This document shows positions 9,156 to 17,881 of a stretch of DNA of 64,000 nucleotides, piece after piece; position 1 is the stretch's first letter; every line of letters starts with the position of its first letter. Both the position numbers and the translations under genes were made by a program. Under the pieces are notes generated by a model, which was given only the letters and a program-made list of their open reading frames with translations, was not told the DNA's origin and ran no database searches. Where the stretch lies: the NCBI GenBank assembly GCA_963663605.2, contig CAXXVF010000001.1:124001-188000 (forward strand). Reading direction: 5' to 3'. The DNA is from Sporobacter sp963663605. GTDB lineage: Bacteria; Bacillota; Clostridia; Oscillospirales; Oscillospiraceae.

Positions 9156-9184
9156 GGAACCGGCCGCATATAGCGGCCGGTTCC
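9156..9184 (-). terminator. Hairpin downstream of cheA
   Basis: A perfect 12-bp GC-rich stem (9156-9167 with 9173-9184) with a 5-base loop, 14 bases after the cheA stop. The base of the stem is followed on the minus strand by a TA-rich but not T-only stretch. It is probably the operon end, either a weak intrinsic terminator or a 3'-end stabilising hairpin. Confidence 0.5.
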
Positions 9185-9198
9185 TGTCGGATTTTTTT

Positions 9199-11229
9199 CT
9201 ATGCCGAGGCTGAACGAAGGTTGTTGACGTTCAAAATCAGGCTGATCTTGCCGTCGCCAAGGATAGTGCAGCCGGATAACCCGTTGAGATTTGCTGCCTT
9301 TTTTTGTATATATTCTGGAAGCGGTTTGACAACTACCTGTTGTTCGCCGATGATCTTATCTACCAGAATGCAAAAGGTGTTGATGTCCGAATCAATCATG
9401 ATCAGAATGCCTTCGGCCATCTCCTTTTTCGCGTCTTCGATACCGAAAAAATTATGCAGGCGAACAATTGAATAGCATTCGCCGCGGATCATAATCCTTT
9501 CATTGCCATCCGGGTCGTAAAAAACGTTTTTGATATCGGGCACAAAGGATTCCCGTATTGAAATCATGGGGGCGATAAAGATCAGCGGGCCGACCGTCAG
9601 CTGCATGCCGTCAACGATGGCAAGCGTAAGCGGGATGCGTATGGATATAGTCGTGCCTTCATCTACGGCGCTGTCGACGGAAATGGTGCCGCCCAGCTTT
9701 TCGATGCCCTTGCGTACGACGTCCATTCCGACGCCGCGTCCCGAGAATTCGGTGACCTCGGATTTGGTTGAAAAACCAGGCATGAATATATAGGAGAACG
9801 CTTCTTTTTCGCTTATTTCGCTTCCTGACTTTGTGATTAGACCCTTTTCCTTGGCTTTTTTGATTATTTGCTTATAGTCGAGTCCTTTGCCGTCGTCCGA
9901 GACAACAATCATTACGTCTTCTCCGGTATTCTTCGCCTCAAGTTTGATTTGCCCTTGCTCCGGTTTCCCTTTTTTAATTCGTTCTTCCGGCGACTCGATT
10001 CCATGGTCGATAGCGTTTCGGATAAGGTGCATCAGAGGGTCTGAGAGGCTGTCGATAATATTCTTGTCAACCTCTGTTTCCTCGCCGACGAGGACCAGAT
10101 TGATATTCTTTTTGACTTTTTTGCTTGTGTCGCGCGCAATGCGCTGCATCTTGAAGAAAATCGTGGAGACCGGCAGCATGCGTATGGACATGACGATGCC
10201 CTGGAGTTCGGATGTAAGGCTTTGCAGCTGCCGGGCGGCTGTTTCAAAATTATTCAGATGCAGTCCCGCAAGGTCGGGGCTTCTGGTGACCATGGATTCG
10301 GTCGTAACCAGTTCACCGACCAGATCCATAAGGCTGTCGAGCTTATTGACGTTTACGCTGATAAAATTCTGTTTTGTTATGATTTCGGGAGACGATTGAG
10401 AGGCTTCGCTCCTGGCGCTGCTTTTGGCTGCCGCCGGGAGCTTTGGTGCGCGCATGGATTCCGGAAGCTCCTCATTGTCGTTGTCAATTGGAATGACGCT
10501 GAAGCTTTTTATAAAAAGCTCCTCGTTAATTAGCTGCTTGATGCTGTCGGGATTTTCCATGGTGCGGACAAATGCCGTGAACCCGTTTTCGGCAATATCG
10601 GAGCAGGCCGTTTCTGCGTCAAGGTTTTCGGGGATGTGCATAATTTTTGAACACAGCTTATTCAGGGCGTTCGCTATCCCGACAGCCCTTATGTGTTCCA
10701 TCTTACAATCCGGCTCAAAAGCAAGCTTGATCTTGTAACAAGGGTGCTGCAGCGCATCGGTGTCAGAAGTGCAGGGCGCGGGTTCTTCGGATGTGCGCGG
10801 TGCGCACGAAGTGCGCGGCGCTTCCTCTTTCCGGTTCATGAACTTAAGGTGCTCTTCGATTTTGTCGATGAGCCACTGCGGATCACCGTCATTTGCCTGC
10901 CCGTTCTGGATTTTGGCGAATTCATTTTTTACAAAATCAATGGTTTCCAAAACAATATCAAAGATATCGCTCCAATCCGGGCAGTCCCCGCCGTTTTCCC
11001 GTATCAGCGAAAACAGGTCCTCCACAGAATGCGTGACGTGGAAAAGATTGTCAAAAGACATCATGGATGAAGCGCCTTTAATCGTATGCATTATCCGGAA
11101 AACTTCGTCGATATCACTTGATGACAGGACAGAGCCTTTTTCACCGCACAGCATCAGGTTTTCGAGTTTTTCAAGCAGTTTTTGATTTTCAAAAAAGTAG
11201 ATGTCAAGCATGGAATCATCGTAACTCAA
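9199..11229 (-). CDS. cheA: Chemotaxis histidine kinase CheA
   Basis: The 676-aa kinase takes signals from receptors via CheW and phosphorylates CheY and CheB. Domains in order: HPt (phosphorylated His48 in MHTIKGA), P2 linker region, dimerisation helices (about 295-360), HATPase with LIRNAIDHG (N box, about 395-405) and GRGVGMDVV (G box), then a C-terminal CheW-like domain. The TTG at 11229 is chosen because AGGTGG lies 5 bases upstream and it places the histidine at residue 48, as in known CheA. The ATG at 11259 has no ribosome-binding site. Last gene of cheC-cheD-cheY-cheA. Confidence 0.95.
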   Translation of the reverse strand: MSYDDSMLDIYFFENQKLLEKLENLMLCGEKGSVLSSSDIDEVFRIMHTIKGASSMMSFDNLFHVTHSVEDLFSLIRENGGDCPDWSDIFDIVLETIDFVKNEFAKIQNGQANDGDPQWLIDKIEEHLKFMNRKEEAPRTSCAPRTSEEPAPCTSDTDALQHPCYKIKLAFEPDCKMEHIRAVGIANALNKLCSKIMHIPENLDAETACSDIAENGFTAFVRTMENPDSIKQLINEELFIKSFSVIPIDNDNEELPESMRAPKLPAAAKSSARSEASQSSPEIITKQNFISVNVNKLDSLMDLVGELVTTESMVTRSPDLAGLHLNNFETAARQLQSLTSELQGIVMSIRMLPVSTIFFKMQRIARDTSKKVKKNINLVLVGEETEVDKNIIDSLSDPLMHLIRNAIDHGIESPEERIKKGKPEQGQIKLEAKNTGEDVMIVVSDDGKGLDYKQIIKKAKEKGLITKSGSEISEKEAFSYIFMPGFSTKSEVTEFSGRGVGMDVVRKGIEKLGGTISVDSAVDEGTTISIRIPLTLAIVDGMQLTVGPLIFIAPMISIRESFVPDIKNVFYDPDGNERIMIRGECYSIVRLHNFFGIEDAKKEMAEGILIMIDSDINTFCILVDKIIGEQQVVVKPLPEYIQKKAANLNGLSGCTILGDGKISLILNVNNLRSASA

Positions 11230-11286
11230 AATTTCCACCTCTATATATTTAGAATACATGTGATAAACAATTGGATTTGCGCCGGA

Positions 11287-11316
11287 GCCTTTCCCTGGCG
11301 ACGCCGGGGAAAAGGC
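11287..11316 (-). repeat. Intercistronic hairpin between cheY and cheA
   Basis: A GC-rich imperfect inverted repeat with a 3-base loop (outer arms 11287-11295 and 11306-11316, one bulged base) and no T tract. It may protect the cheY-side mRNA or reduce read-through so that CheY is made in excess over CheA. Confidence 0.45.
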
Positions 11317-11325
11317 CGATACGGA

Positions 11326-11682
11326 TTACTTAACTTTACTCAAAGCAGACAGAAGATCGTTCTCCTTAAACGGCTTTACGATAAAGCCTTTTGCTCCGGA
11401 TAAGACCGCGTCGCGGACCATAGCCTCCTGCCCCATGGCGGAAACCATAATGATTTTTGCGCTTGAGTCATTTGAAACAATTGCTTTAAGTGCGTCCAGG
11501 CCGCTCATTTCCGGCATCGTTATATCCATTGTAACGACATCCGGCTTAAGTTCTTTGTATTTTTCAACCGCGATGCTGCCGTTTTCCGCTTCACCCACTA
11601 CATCAAAACCGTTTTTAACCAGCGTGTTTTTTATGGATATTCGCATAAATGCCGCATCGTCAACAACTAATACCTTTGCCAT
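11326..11682 (-). CDS. cheY: Response regulator CheY
   Basis: A 118-aa single receiver domain. The acid pocket is Asp8/Asp9, the phosphoacceptor is Asp53 in TMDITMP, the switch residue is Ser81 and the conserved lysine is Lys103. CheY~P binds FliM/FliY at the motor. Of two in-frame ATG codons the second (11682) is preferred because AGGGGG lies 8 bases before it; the first is only 2 bases away. It lies between cheD and cheA and is dephosphorylated by CheC and FliY encoded nearby. Confidence 0.95.
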   Translation of the reverse strand: MAKVLVVDDAAFMRISIKNTLVKNGFDVVGEAENGSIAVEKYKELKPDVVTMDITMPEMSGLDALKAIVSNDSSAKIIMVSAMGQEAMVRDAVLSGAKGFIVKPFKENDLLSALSKVK

Positions 11683-11765
11683 AGACATTACCCCCTGAAA
11701 AATAATTGAAATAAAATGGTGTGCATTATGTCAGGCGCATATGACATAATTTGTAAATGCTGAAA

Positions 11766-12245
11766 TCAGATATACTTGTTTCCATGACCGATTGTCTTAA
11801 TGAGCAATTGACCGTTTTCGGTGTTGAGCTCGATCGTGCGGCCAAAGCTGCCGCCGGTATCACTGGAAAGAAGCTTGATTTGTTGCTTGTTCAGAACGTC
11901 CTTGCACATATCCACGTTGCGCTGTCCGACCATAAAAAAACTTGAACTGCTGCTTTGGGAGAACATGCTGGCTCCGCCCGCCATTTTTGCAACCAGTGAA
12001 CTGCGATTGCTGCCCATTGAGAGCAGCCTGTCAATAAGCTCGATTATACCGGTATCCGCGTACTTTGCTTTATTGCCGGCGGAATCGCCGTTACAGGAGG
12101 GCAAAAGCACGTGCACAAGTCCGCCGATATGCAAATGCGGATCGAACAGGGTCGTTCCAACACAAGATCCCAGCCCTAGGGTGGTGATGATATGCGGGCG
12201 CTCTGCAACCTTGAGGTCGGCTATCCCGACAATAATTGAAGACAT
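11766..12245 (-). CDS. cheD: Chemoreceptor glutamine deamidase CheD
   Basis: A 159-aa CheD. It deamidates glutamines on receptors and, in Bacillus and Thermotoga, binds and stimulates CheC. The catalytic pair is visible as Cys28 in TLGLGSCVG and His45 in GGLVHVLLP, with a conserved threonine (Thr21) nearby. The YADTGI segment is also typical. ATG with GGGGGT upstream, 3 bases after the cheC stop, so the two partners are co-translated. Confidence 0.94.
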   Translation of the reverse strand: MSSIIVGIADLKVAERPHIITTLGLGSCVGTTLFDPHLHIGGLVHVLLPSCNGDSAGNKAKYADTGIIELIDRLLSMGSNRSSLVAKMAGGASMFSQSSSSSFFMVGQRNVDMCKDVLNKQQIKLLSSDTGGSFGRTIELNTENGQLLIKTIGHGNKYI

Positions 12246-12248
12246 ATT

Positions 12249-12881
12249 TCAGGATACCCCCAATGAATCCATCAGTTTTCCATATGATTCTTTATCGGGA
12301 AGGAGAAAAAAATAGCAGGTCATATCATCTTTATCATCCAGAAACCGCGTTTCGAAAAAAAGCGCCGAGTCATCGGTTTGACCGCATTCAAGCGCTATCA
12401 GGCTCAACAAAGCGCCGGCCATATCAACGCTCATATATGGAATGGACATAGAAATATCCAGGTTTGTAAGTGAAGAGATTGCAGACAGATATGAGCCGGA
12501 CAAAATATTTGTAATCTCATATAAAGCAGACAGATCGAGTTCCGTTAAAGCTGTAATTTCCACATCGGTGGCGTCTTTTGTGTCACGACCGATTAAAATG
12601 GAAGCGATAATATAGGCCTCTCGTATCCCAAGCAGCAGCAGGATCTGTCCCCTCAGGCCGCCGCCCATGTCAACCAGCCCGCCAACGAAGGGCGTTTCCG
12701 GCGCGCCTAAAATCTCGGATACTGAAGAAAGGGGGACTACCTTGACTTCGGGCACGCTCATGTCGACTTTTCTGTCGAGAATTTTAGACAGAGCCGTGGC
12801 GGCATTGCCCGCGCCGATATTTCCGATCTCCCGCATAACGTCTATTTGCTGAGGATTCATTGTGTCATAGTTATGAGTCAA
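12249..12881 (-). CDS. cheC: CheY-P phosphatase CheC
   Basis: A 210-aa CheC. Both phosphatase signatures ([D/S]-x3-E-x2-N-x22-P) are intact: the first starts with DVMREIGN (Asp14) and ends at the Pro of SVPEV, the second starts with SALYEITN and ends at the Pro of SIPYM. It removes phosphate from CheY and pairs with CheD. The start is TTG at 12881, with AAGGTG 6 bases upstream. First gene of the leftward chemotaxis operon. Confidence 0.94.
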   Translation of the reverse strand: MTHNYDTMNPQQIDVMREIGNIGAGNAATALSKILDRKVDMSVPEVKVVPLSSVSEILGAPETPFVGGLVDMGGGLRGQILLLLGIREAYIIASILIGRDTKDATDVEITALTELDLSALYEITNILSGSYLSAISSLTNLDISMSIPYMSVDMAGALLSLIALECGQTDDSALFFETRFLDDKDDMTCYFFLLPDKESYGKLMDSLGVS

Positions 12882-12927
12882 TAGCGCACCTTCTTTGATT
12901 TATATGGAAGCGTTTAATACCGCATAG

Positions 12928-12956
12928 ATATCAATCTACAGAGTAGTGACCGGCAA
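12928..12956 (-). promoter_or_regulatory. Candidate sigma-A promoter of the cheC-cheD-cheY-cheA operon
   Basis: On the minus strand TTGCCG (12956-12951), a 17-base spacer and TGATAT (12933-12928), about 45 bases upstream of cheC. No sigma-28 motif was found for this direction. Confidence 0.4.
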
Positions 12957-12987
12957 AACTTTTTTTCTGAAAAAAACATCAACTGTT

Positions 12988-13014
12988 TAATAATTCGTAA
13001 TTCTTTGCCGATAT
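12988..13014 (+). promoter_or_regulatory. Sigma-28 (SigD/FliA)-type promoter
   Basis: TAAT at 12988-12991, a 15-base spacer and GCCGATAT at 13007-13014, close to the consensus TAAA-N15-GCCGATAA. It lies 66 bases upstream of the FliK-like gene and implies late-class expression of the three genes up to 15730. Confidence 0.7.
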
Positions 13015-13080
13015 ATTTAATGGAATTTAAAATTTGAACCTTTTTGCCTGTTTGCATGACAGCGCAGTGCGGAGGCCGGG

Positions 13081-14463
13081 ATGCAGATCAGTTTTATTAA
13101 TGCGGCTGCTCAGGAAGAGCATCTTAGCGGCAATTTATTATATGGTGTCGGCCGGAGCGAGGAAATGCTGCTGCCGGGGCAGCTCGTTGAAGCGGAAGTG
13201 ATTTTTTCTTCAGGTGAATCCGTCAACGTCAGATTATCGAGCGGCGCTGTCCTCAGAGCAAGACTTGATACCGGCATCACGCTCGCGCAGGGCGACAACG
13301 TCTGGCTCGCAGTAAAAGAAAACGACGGCAAAAGCCTTGTGCTCCAACTCATGGCCAATTCAAACGAAATTGAGAATCCTGCCAAAATGCTGGCGGCTTT
13401 GATGGCAAAAGCCGGTTTGCAGAACACGCGGCTCAATCTGTCGCTGGTGTCTTTGTTTGAGGAAAGCACGTTGCCTCTGGAAGCCGGTCGTATACAGCAG
13501 GCCGCTAATATTCTGGAGCGATATCCTGACGTAAGCATGAAAGCAGCCGCGTTTGCAGCTGCCAACAAACTCGAGATCAGTTCCGACAACCTCAGTATCG
13601 TTGAAGATTTACTCCGGTCGGATTTTAAGGCAGGCGAGATGCTCGGCCGAATTTTCAGCCGTCTGACCGGCGAAGCGGGAGCTGAAATTCCCGGGGCGAA
13701 TCAGACTTTGCCGACGACGGCAACCGCGGGCTCGGAAAGCGTACAGCCGGGGTATAAACCGGGACTGGACGGCGGTCAGCTGTCCGATTTGGCAGGCCGG
13801 TCCGGCTGGGAACCGATTGTGGAGTCCGGAACGGGCGGGGCGGAAAAAGCTGCAAGCACCCAATTGCTGAAGGCGGCGGAACGGACCTTTTTTGCAAGGA
13901 TAGAAAAGCCCGAAGATGCCGGCGTGCTGAAGCAAACTGTAAAACAGCTGCCTGGGCGGCTGAAGCTTTTAAAGTCATATACCGGATTGAGAGCGGACAA
14001 TGCCAAAAACGCCGCGCCCGAAATAGAAAGGCTGATTGGCGGCCTGAAGCTGCTTTCGTCCATAGACCGGTACGCCTGTATGCAGATTCCTGTTATGACG
14101 GGCGGCAGGCCCTCAACCGTTGAAGTATATGTATTCAATAAAAAACAGGGCAAAAAAAAGATCAACCCGGACAGCTCGACGATTCTTCTGGCGCTGGATA
14201 CGGAAAATATGGGCCATGTCCAAGCGCTTGTCAGTATAAGAAAAAGCAGCATTGCGATACGTTTCAATCTGGAGAACGAAGATTTTGCAAATTATCTCAG
14301 GGAGCGCACGGTCGCGCTTTACAATATGGTTTCAGCAAAGGGGCATCACCTGTCGGGCGTACAGTTTCAAACCGGCGGGGAGCCGGTTACGCCGATGACC
14401 GCCCCGACAATAGCCAAACAGTATGACAGCGGCGCAAACCGCAAATTCAACGTTTGTATTTAG
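13081..14463 (+). CDS. FliK-like protein (YlqG-type), second hook-length-control paralogue
   Basis: 460 aa. The N-terminal part (about 1-100) looks like a small beta-rich domain, a variable linker follows, and the C-terminal part (about 340-450) resembles the Flg_hook domain of FliK, with the run ALDTENMGHVQALVSI and the later GVQFQTG. A canonical FliK is encoded at 47874-49349, so this is a paralogue. In Bacillus a similar protein (YlqG) sits beside an FlhB-tail-like protein (YlqH), and here too the next gene resembles the FlhB tail. ATG with GCGGAGG upstream; sigma-28-type promoter. Role in export switching is inferred. Confidence 0.7.
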   Translation: MQISFINAAAQEEHLSGNLLYGVGRSEEMLLPGQLVEAEVIFSSGESVNVRLSSGAVLRARLDTGITLAQGDNVWLAVKENDGKSLVLQLMANSNEIENPAKMLAALMAKAGLQNTRLNLSLVSLFEESTLPLEAGRIQQAANILERYPDVSMKAAAFAAANKLEISSDNLSIVEDLLRSDFKAGEMLGRIFSRLTGEAGAEIPGANQTLPTTATAGSESVQPGYKPGLDGGQLSDLAGRSGWEPIVESGTGGAEKAASTQLLKAAERTFFARIEKPEDAGVLKQTVKQLPGRLKLLKSYTGLRADNAKNAAPEIERLIGGLKLLSSIDRYACMQIPVMTGGRPSTVEVYVFNKKQGKKKINPDSSTILLALDTENMGHVQALVSIRKSSIAIRFNLENEDFANYLRERTVALYNMVSAKGHHLSGVQFQTGGEPVTPMTAPTIAKQYDSGANRKFNVCI

Positions 14464-14483
14464 AACACAAAAAGGAGCGGCGC

Positions 14484-14636
14484 ATGGACCGGAACAAAAC
14501 GGAGACGGATGAAAAAATCATTTCAGGCGGGCACGCCCTTCCGGCGGGGTTTTACGGGCTTATAACGCAGATTATGCTATATGTCAAAAAAATGGACGAG
14601 GATTATCTGCATACCAGAGAAAAGGAGCAGGATTGA
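14484..14636 (+). CDS. Mini-FlhB: 50-aa protein resembling the C-terminal tail of FlhB
   Basis: 50 aa, ATG preceded by AAAGGAG, stop overlapping the next start (TGATG). The segment LPAGFYGLITQIMLYVKKMD aligns with IPKDLYQAVAEILVYVYKM near the end of the FlhB encoded at 24046-25140: the proline, aromatic, hydrophobic and YV-x-KM positions coincide. The NPTH autocleavage region is absent, so it would be shorter than YlqH-type FlhB-tail proteins (about 90 aa). It may be a reduced YlqH-like partner of the FliK-like protein or a decaying remnant. The tight spacing argues for a functional gene. Confidence 0.55.
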   Translation: MDRNKTETDEKIISGGHALPAGFYGLITQIMLYVKKMDEDYLHTREKEQD

Positions 14637-15730
14637 TGAGCGGAATTTCTTCAGAGAATCTGATTGCCACTGTATCCGGAACCGAAGCTGCAGGAACGAG
14701 CACGCTGCAGGCGCAGGATAAATCCGGTCAAAACAGTGATAATTCCTTTGCCGAACTGCTTGCGGATGTGATCGAGGGACAAGCGTCCGCACAGCTGACC
14801 GATGCCGTTTCCTGCAGTTCCTCCTCATCGGAAAGCGCTTTGGGCACGCTGGGCCTGATGAACTCCGGCGGAGATGCGCTGAGCGCGCTTCTGACCTCGT
14901 TTTCAGACAGTGAGGGCGGCGACTCGGAGCTGGGCATTATGCTTTTGTATATGCTCATGAATATGAACTCGGGCTCGGATTCAGGCATGATGATGCTCTC
15001 TTCCCTCCTGTCCGCCTCGGCAGGCGACAGAAGCTACGGCGCCGACGTCCGGTCATCCGTTTCAAACGGCAATATATTCGATACGCTCGTTGGCGATTCA
15101 GGCGTATCGGGCGCCGATTCGAACAGCGGTTCAAATACAACGTGGACAGGCAGCGAAGCGCTGCCGCTCAACTGCTGGATCCCGACGAGTCCGCTGCTGA
15201 CCGGGAACTCAAGCTGCCGGTCGGCAGAACTGCTCGATGATATCATCGAGCAGTTTGATGTTGAATCAAGCGCGCGGTATACGCCGCATAAATATGGCGG
15301 CGATACATACTGCAATATCTTTGTCTGGGATGTATCAAGCGCGCTGGGCTGCGAGATCCCGCACTGGGTTGATGGCGAGACCATGGCGCCGAGACAGTAT
15401 CCCGACATAAAAGGCGCGGTGGAGCTGGGCGCCAACGCCACCTATGGCTGGCTTGAGGAGTACGGGGACGACTACGGCTGGATCGAAGTCACCGCGGAGC
15501 AGGCGCAGGAATACGCCAACAAGGGCTATCCGGCGGTCACGACCTGGAAAAATCCGGGCGGCGGCGCCGGGCACGTTCAAATCGTACGCCCGTCGGAAGA
15601 CGGCGCTTATGATGAATCCCGAGGCGTTTCAGTAGCTCAGGCGGGGGGGCATAACTACGAATACACCTACACGGGGTCCATTTACAGCAGCAGCAGCCTC
15701 TCCCGGGTGCGGTATTATGTGCACGCATAA
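14636..15730 (+). CDS. Papain-like (CHAP/NlpC-P60-type) cysteine hydrolase without Sec signal
   Basis: 364 aa. The first 170 residues are Ser/Gly-rich and carry no signal peptide; the short stretch NSFAELLADVIEG resembles N-termini of proteins exported by the flagellar apparatus. The C-terminal part (about 205-364) looks like a papain-fold peptidoglycan hydrolase, with catalytic Cys226 in YGGDTYCNIFVWD and His313 in GAGHVQIV. ATG at 14636 with AAAGGAG 8 bases upstream, overlapping the mini-FlhB stop. Gram-positive flagellar systems lack a FlgJ muramidase; this enzyme could open the wall for the rod or filament. The function is inferred; the fold call is fairly strong. Confidence 0.72.
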   Translation: MSGISSENLIATVSGTEAAGTSTLQAQDKSGQNSDNSFAELLADVIEGQASAQLTDAVSCSSSSSESALGTLGLMNSGGDALSALLTSFSDSEGGDSELGIMLLYMLMNMNSGSDSGMMMLSSLLSASAGDRSYGADVRSSVSNGNIFDTLVGDSGVSGADSNSGSNTTWTGSEALPLNCWIPTSPLLTGNSSCRSAELLDDIIEQFDVESSARYTPHKYGGDTYCNIFVWDVSSALGCEIPHWVDGETMAPRQYPDIKGAVELGANATYGWLEEYGDDYGWIEVTAEQAQEYANKGYPAVTTWKNPGGGAGHVQIVRPSEDGAYDESRGVSVAQAGGHNYEYTYTGSIYSSSSLSRVRYYVHA

Positions 15731-15754
15731 AGCGGAACCGTTTTTCGATTTTAT

Positions 15755-15781
15755 TAAAGCTTTTGCGTCAGATTACGATAT
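15755..15781 (+). promoter_or_regulatory. Sigma-28-type promoter of fliD
   Basis: TAAAGCTT at 15755-15762, an 11-base spacer and TACGATAT at 15774-15781, matching the layout TAAAGTTT-N11-GCCGATAA. It lies 78 bases upstream of fliD and probably drives fliD-fliS-fliT-yaaR-cheW. Confidence 0.6.
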
Positions 15782-15859
15782 TAAAACCAGAGGTTTAAAG
15801 TTTTTTAATAACATGTTTGTTTAATAAAGCGTGTCAAATTCAAAAAGGAGGCGGATATT

Positions 15860-17746
15860 ATGTCGGACATCAGTTCGGTATACAGCAGCACGTCAAGGAT
15901 AACCGGCATTTATTCCGAGCTTGACACGGATACCATTGTGAAAGATCTTCTGGAAGTTGAACAGACCAGGATAGACAGCAAGGATCAGAAAAAGACCGCG
16001 CAGGAATGGTATTATGACGCGCTGAAGAACGTACAGGGGCTTGTTGAGGATTTCCAGAGCAGTTATCTGAGTGCGCTGGGGGACAACAGCATGACCGCTT
16101 CGGCCACTTACAAAAGCTACTCGGCCGCTGTGAGCGATACGTCGGCCGTGTCCATTAAAGCAACCTCAGGCGCACTGACAGGAAGATACACCATCGACAG
16201 CATTGCGCAGCTGGCCGAAAACGCCGGCGTTTCAAGCTCAGGCCGGATATCTTCCGATGGCACAAACATATCCGAGTACAATACCACAAAGCTTGAAAAT
16301 CTGGATTTTGCCACAGCGCTTGAATTTGATTCAAACGGCCAGATATCCTTCAGCATCAACGGCGTAAGTTTTGCATTTGGTTCAGACACCACGCTGCAGA
16401 CCATGATTAACACGGTCAATGCAAGCGAAGACGCGGGCGTTACAATGAAATACAGCCGCCTGACCGACGGCTTTACGATTGAGGCCAACGAGGGCGGGGC
16501 GGCGAGCTCCGTCTCGATCGAGAACATTTCGGGCAACGCTTTCGGCGAGGACAGCGCGTTCGGTATAGACGAGGGTGCGACCGGTCAAGCGTATGCGGCA
16601 ACCGTTTCAAGTGCAGGCAATATCTATGGCGGGACGGGCATTACGAGGTATTCCACCCTCGGGGAACTGGACACTGCCGTATCGGGCCTCCTGTTCGACG
16701 GAGGAAGCGATATATCCTTCGACATCAACGGGGAGACGTTTACGTTTGATGCCTCCACGAGTATTCTGGATATGATGTACGCGGTCAATAGCAGTGATGC
16801 GGGCGTCACAATGTCATTTGACAGCGGTGCCGGTACGTTTACCCTGACATCTGATGAAAAAGGCGAAGATGCGGCGATTGCCATAACAAATCATACGGGC
16901 AACGCGTTCGGCGGCGTGTTCGGAATAAGCGAAGGTACGATGTCGGGCTCGGTTTACGGAGAAGCGGGGCAGGATGCCGTCTGCGTCATCGAAGGCGTCG
17001 CCGTCACGCGCGACAGCAACGAATTCACAATAGACGGCATCACATATGAGCTGACCGACACGACCGACGAGGCGGTAGACTTTACCGTCAGCCGGGACTT
17101 CACATCGACAATAGACGCGATTGGAACATTTATCGACGCATATAACGAGCTCGTGGAGCAGCTCAACGACCTCCTTGAGGAAGATGATTATTCCGCCGAT
17201 TATAAACCCCTGACCTCCTTGCAGGAGGAGGAGATGACGGATAATCAAATAGAGAAATGGAACGAAAAGGCCATGTCCGGCCTGCTGCGAAACAACGACG
17301 ACCTTGAAAGTTTTCTGAGCAGCCTCAGAAATGCGTTTATTACGTCTTTGGGCGGGACTGAGGCAACAATGGCCTCCATCGGTATTACAACAGCCGGCTA
17401 TTTTTCCGACGATGCGGGGAAGATCCTTATTGACGAGAGTGCGCTGACCGCCGCGCTGGAGGAAAACCCGGAGACGGTTATTTCCATGTTTACGGAATCC
17501 AGTGAAGGTTCCAAGGGATTAATATATAAAATTTCCGACGCCGTATACGCCTATATCGATAAACTCGAGGATGATGAGGATACTGCAGCGGAGAGAATTG
17601 ATAAATTTGAAGACAAGATTGAGGAAATGGAAGACGATATGGACGCTATGGCAGAGCGCTACTACAATAAGTTTTCAATTATGGAAGAGGCGCTTGCAAA
17701 ACTCAACTCTATGAGCTCAATGCTATCCTCCTTGTTTTCCGGCTAA
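15860..17746 (+). CDS. fliD: Flagellar filament cap protein FliD (HAP2)
   Basis: 628 aa. N-terminal FliD_N region (about 15-110, with SELDTDTIVKDLLEVEQ), a central part, and C-terminal FliD_C with a helical end (about 560-628). The protein caps the growing filament and folds flagellin subunits. The middle contains two similar flagellin_IN-like modules (about 150-245 and 280-360), each with an [IF]S-x-INGV/E core and a GNAFG motif. RBS AAAGGAGG precedes the ATG. It is longer than Bacillus FliD (about 500 aa) because of the duplicated module. Followed by its chaperone-type genes. Confidence 0.95.
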   Translation: MSDISSVYSSTSRITGIYSELDTDTIVKDLLEVEQTRIDSKDQKKTAQEWYYDALKNVQGLVEDFQSSYLSALGDNSMTASATYKSYSAAVSDTSAVSIKATSGALTGRYTIDSIAQLAENAGVSSSGRISSDGTNISEYNTTKLENLDFATALEFDSNGQISFSINGVSFAFGSDTTLQTMINTVNASEDAGVTMKYSRLTDGFTIEANEGGAASSVSIENISGNAFGEDSAFGIDEGATGQAYAATVSSAGNIYGGTGITRYSTLGELDTAVSGLLFDGGSDISFDINGETFTFDASTSILDMMYAVNSSDAGVTMSFDSGAGTFTLTSDEKGEDAAIAITNHTGNAFGGVFGISEGTMSGSVYGEAGQDAVCVIEGVAVTRDSNEFTIDGITYELTDTTDEAVDFTVSRDFTSTIDAIGTFIDAYNELVEQLNDLLEEDDYSADYKPLTSLQEEEMTDNQIEKWNEKAMSGLLRNNDDLESFLSSLRNAFITSLGGTEATMASIGITTAGYFSDDAGKILIDESALTAALEENPETVISMFTESSEGSKGLIYKISDAVYAYIDKLEDDEDTAAERIDKFEDKIEEMEDDMDAMAERYYNKFSIMEEALAKLNSMSSMLSSLFSG

Positions 17747-17881
17747 TTATCGTCGATAGATAAAAGATTGAGCAAAACTGGCAAACCGCCTGCCGTGTTC
17801 ATCGGCACCGCGGTAAATACTTAAAAACACGAGACCGTCCATTGACCGGCATGACTGACCGGATTGTTGGGAGAGATAAAA

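Noticed and set aside
9199..11259. CheA starting at ATG 11259
   Set aside because: No ribosome-binding site; TTG at 11229 has AGGTGG upstream and puts the phosphorylated histidine at residue 48.
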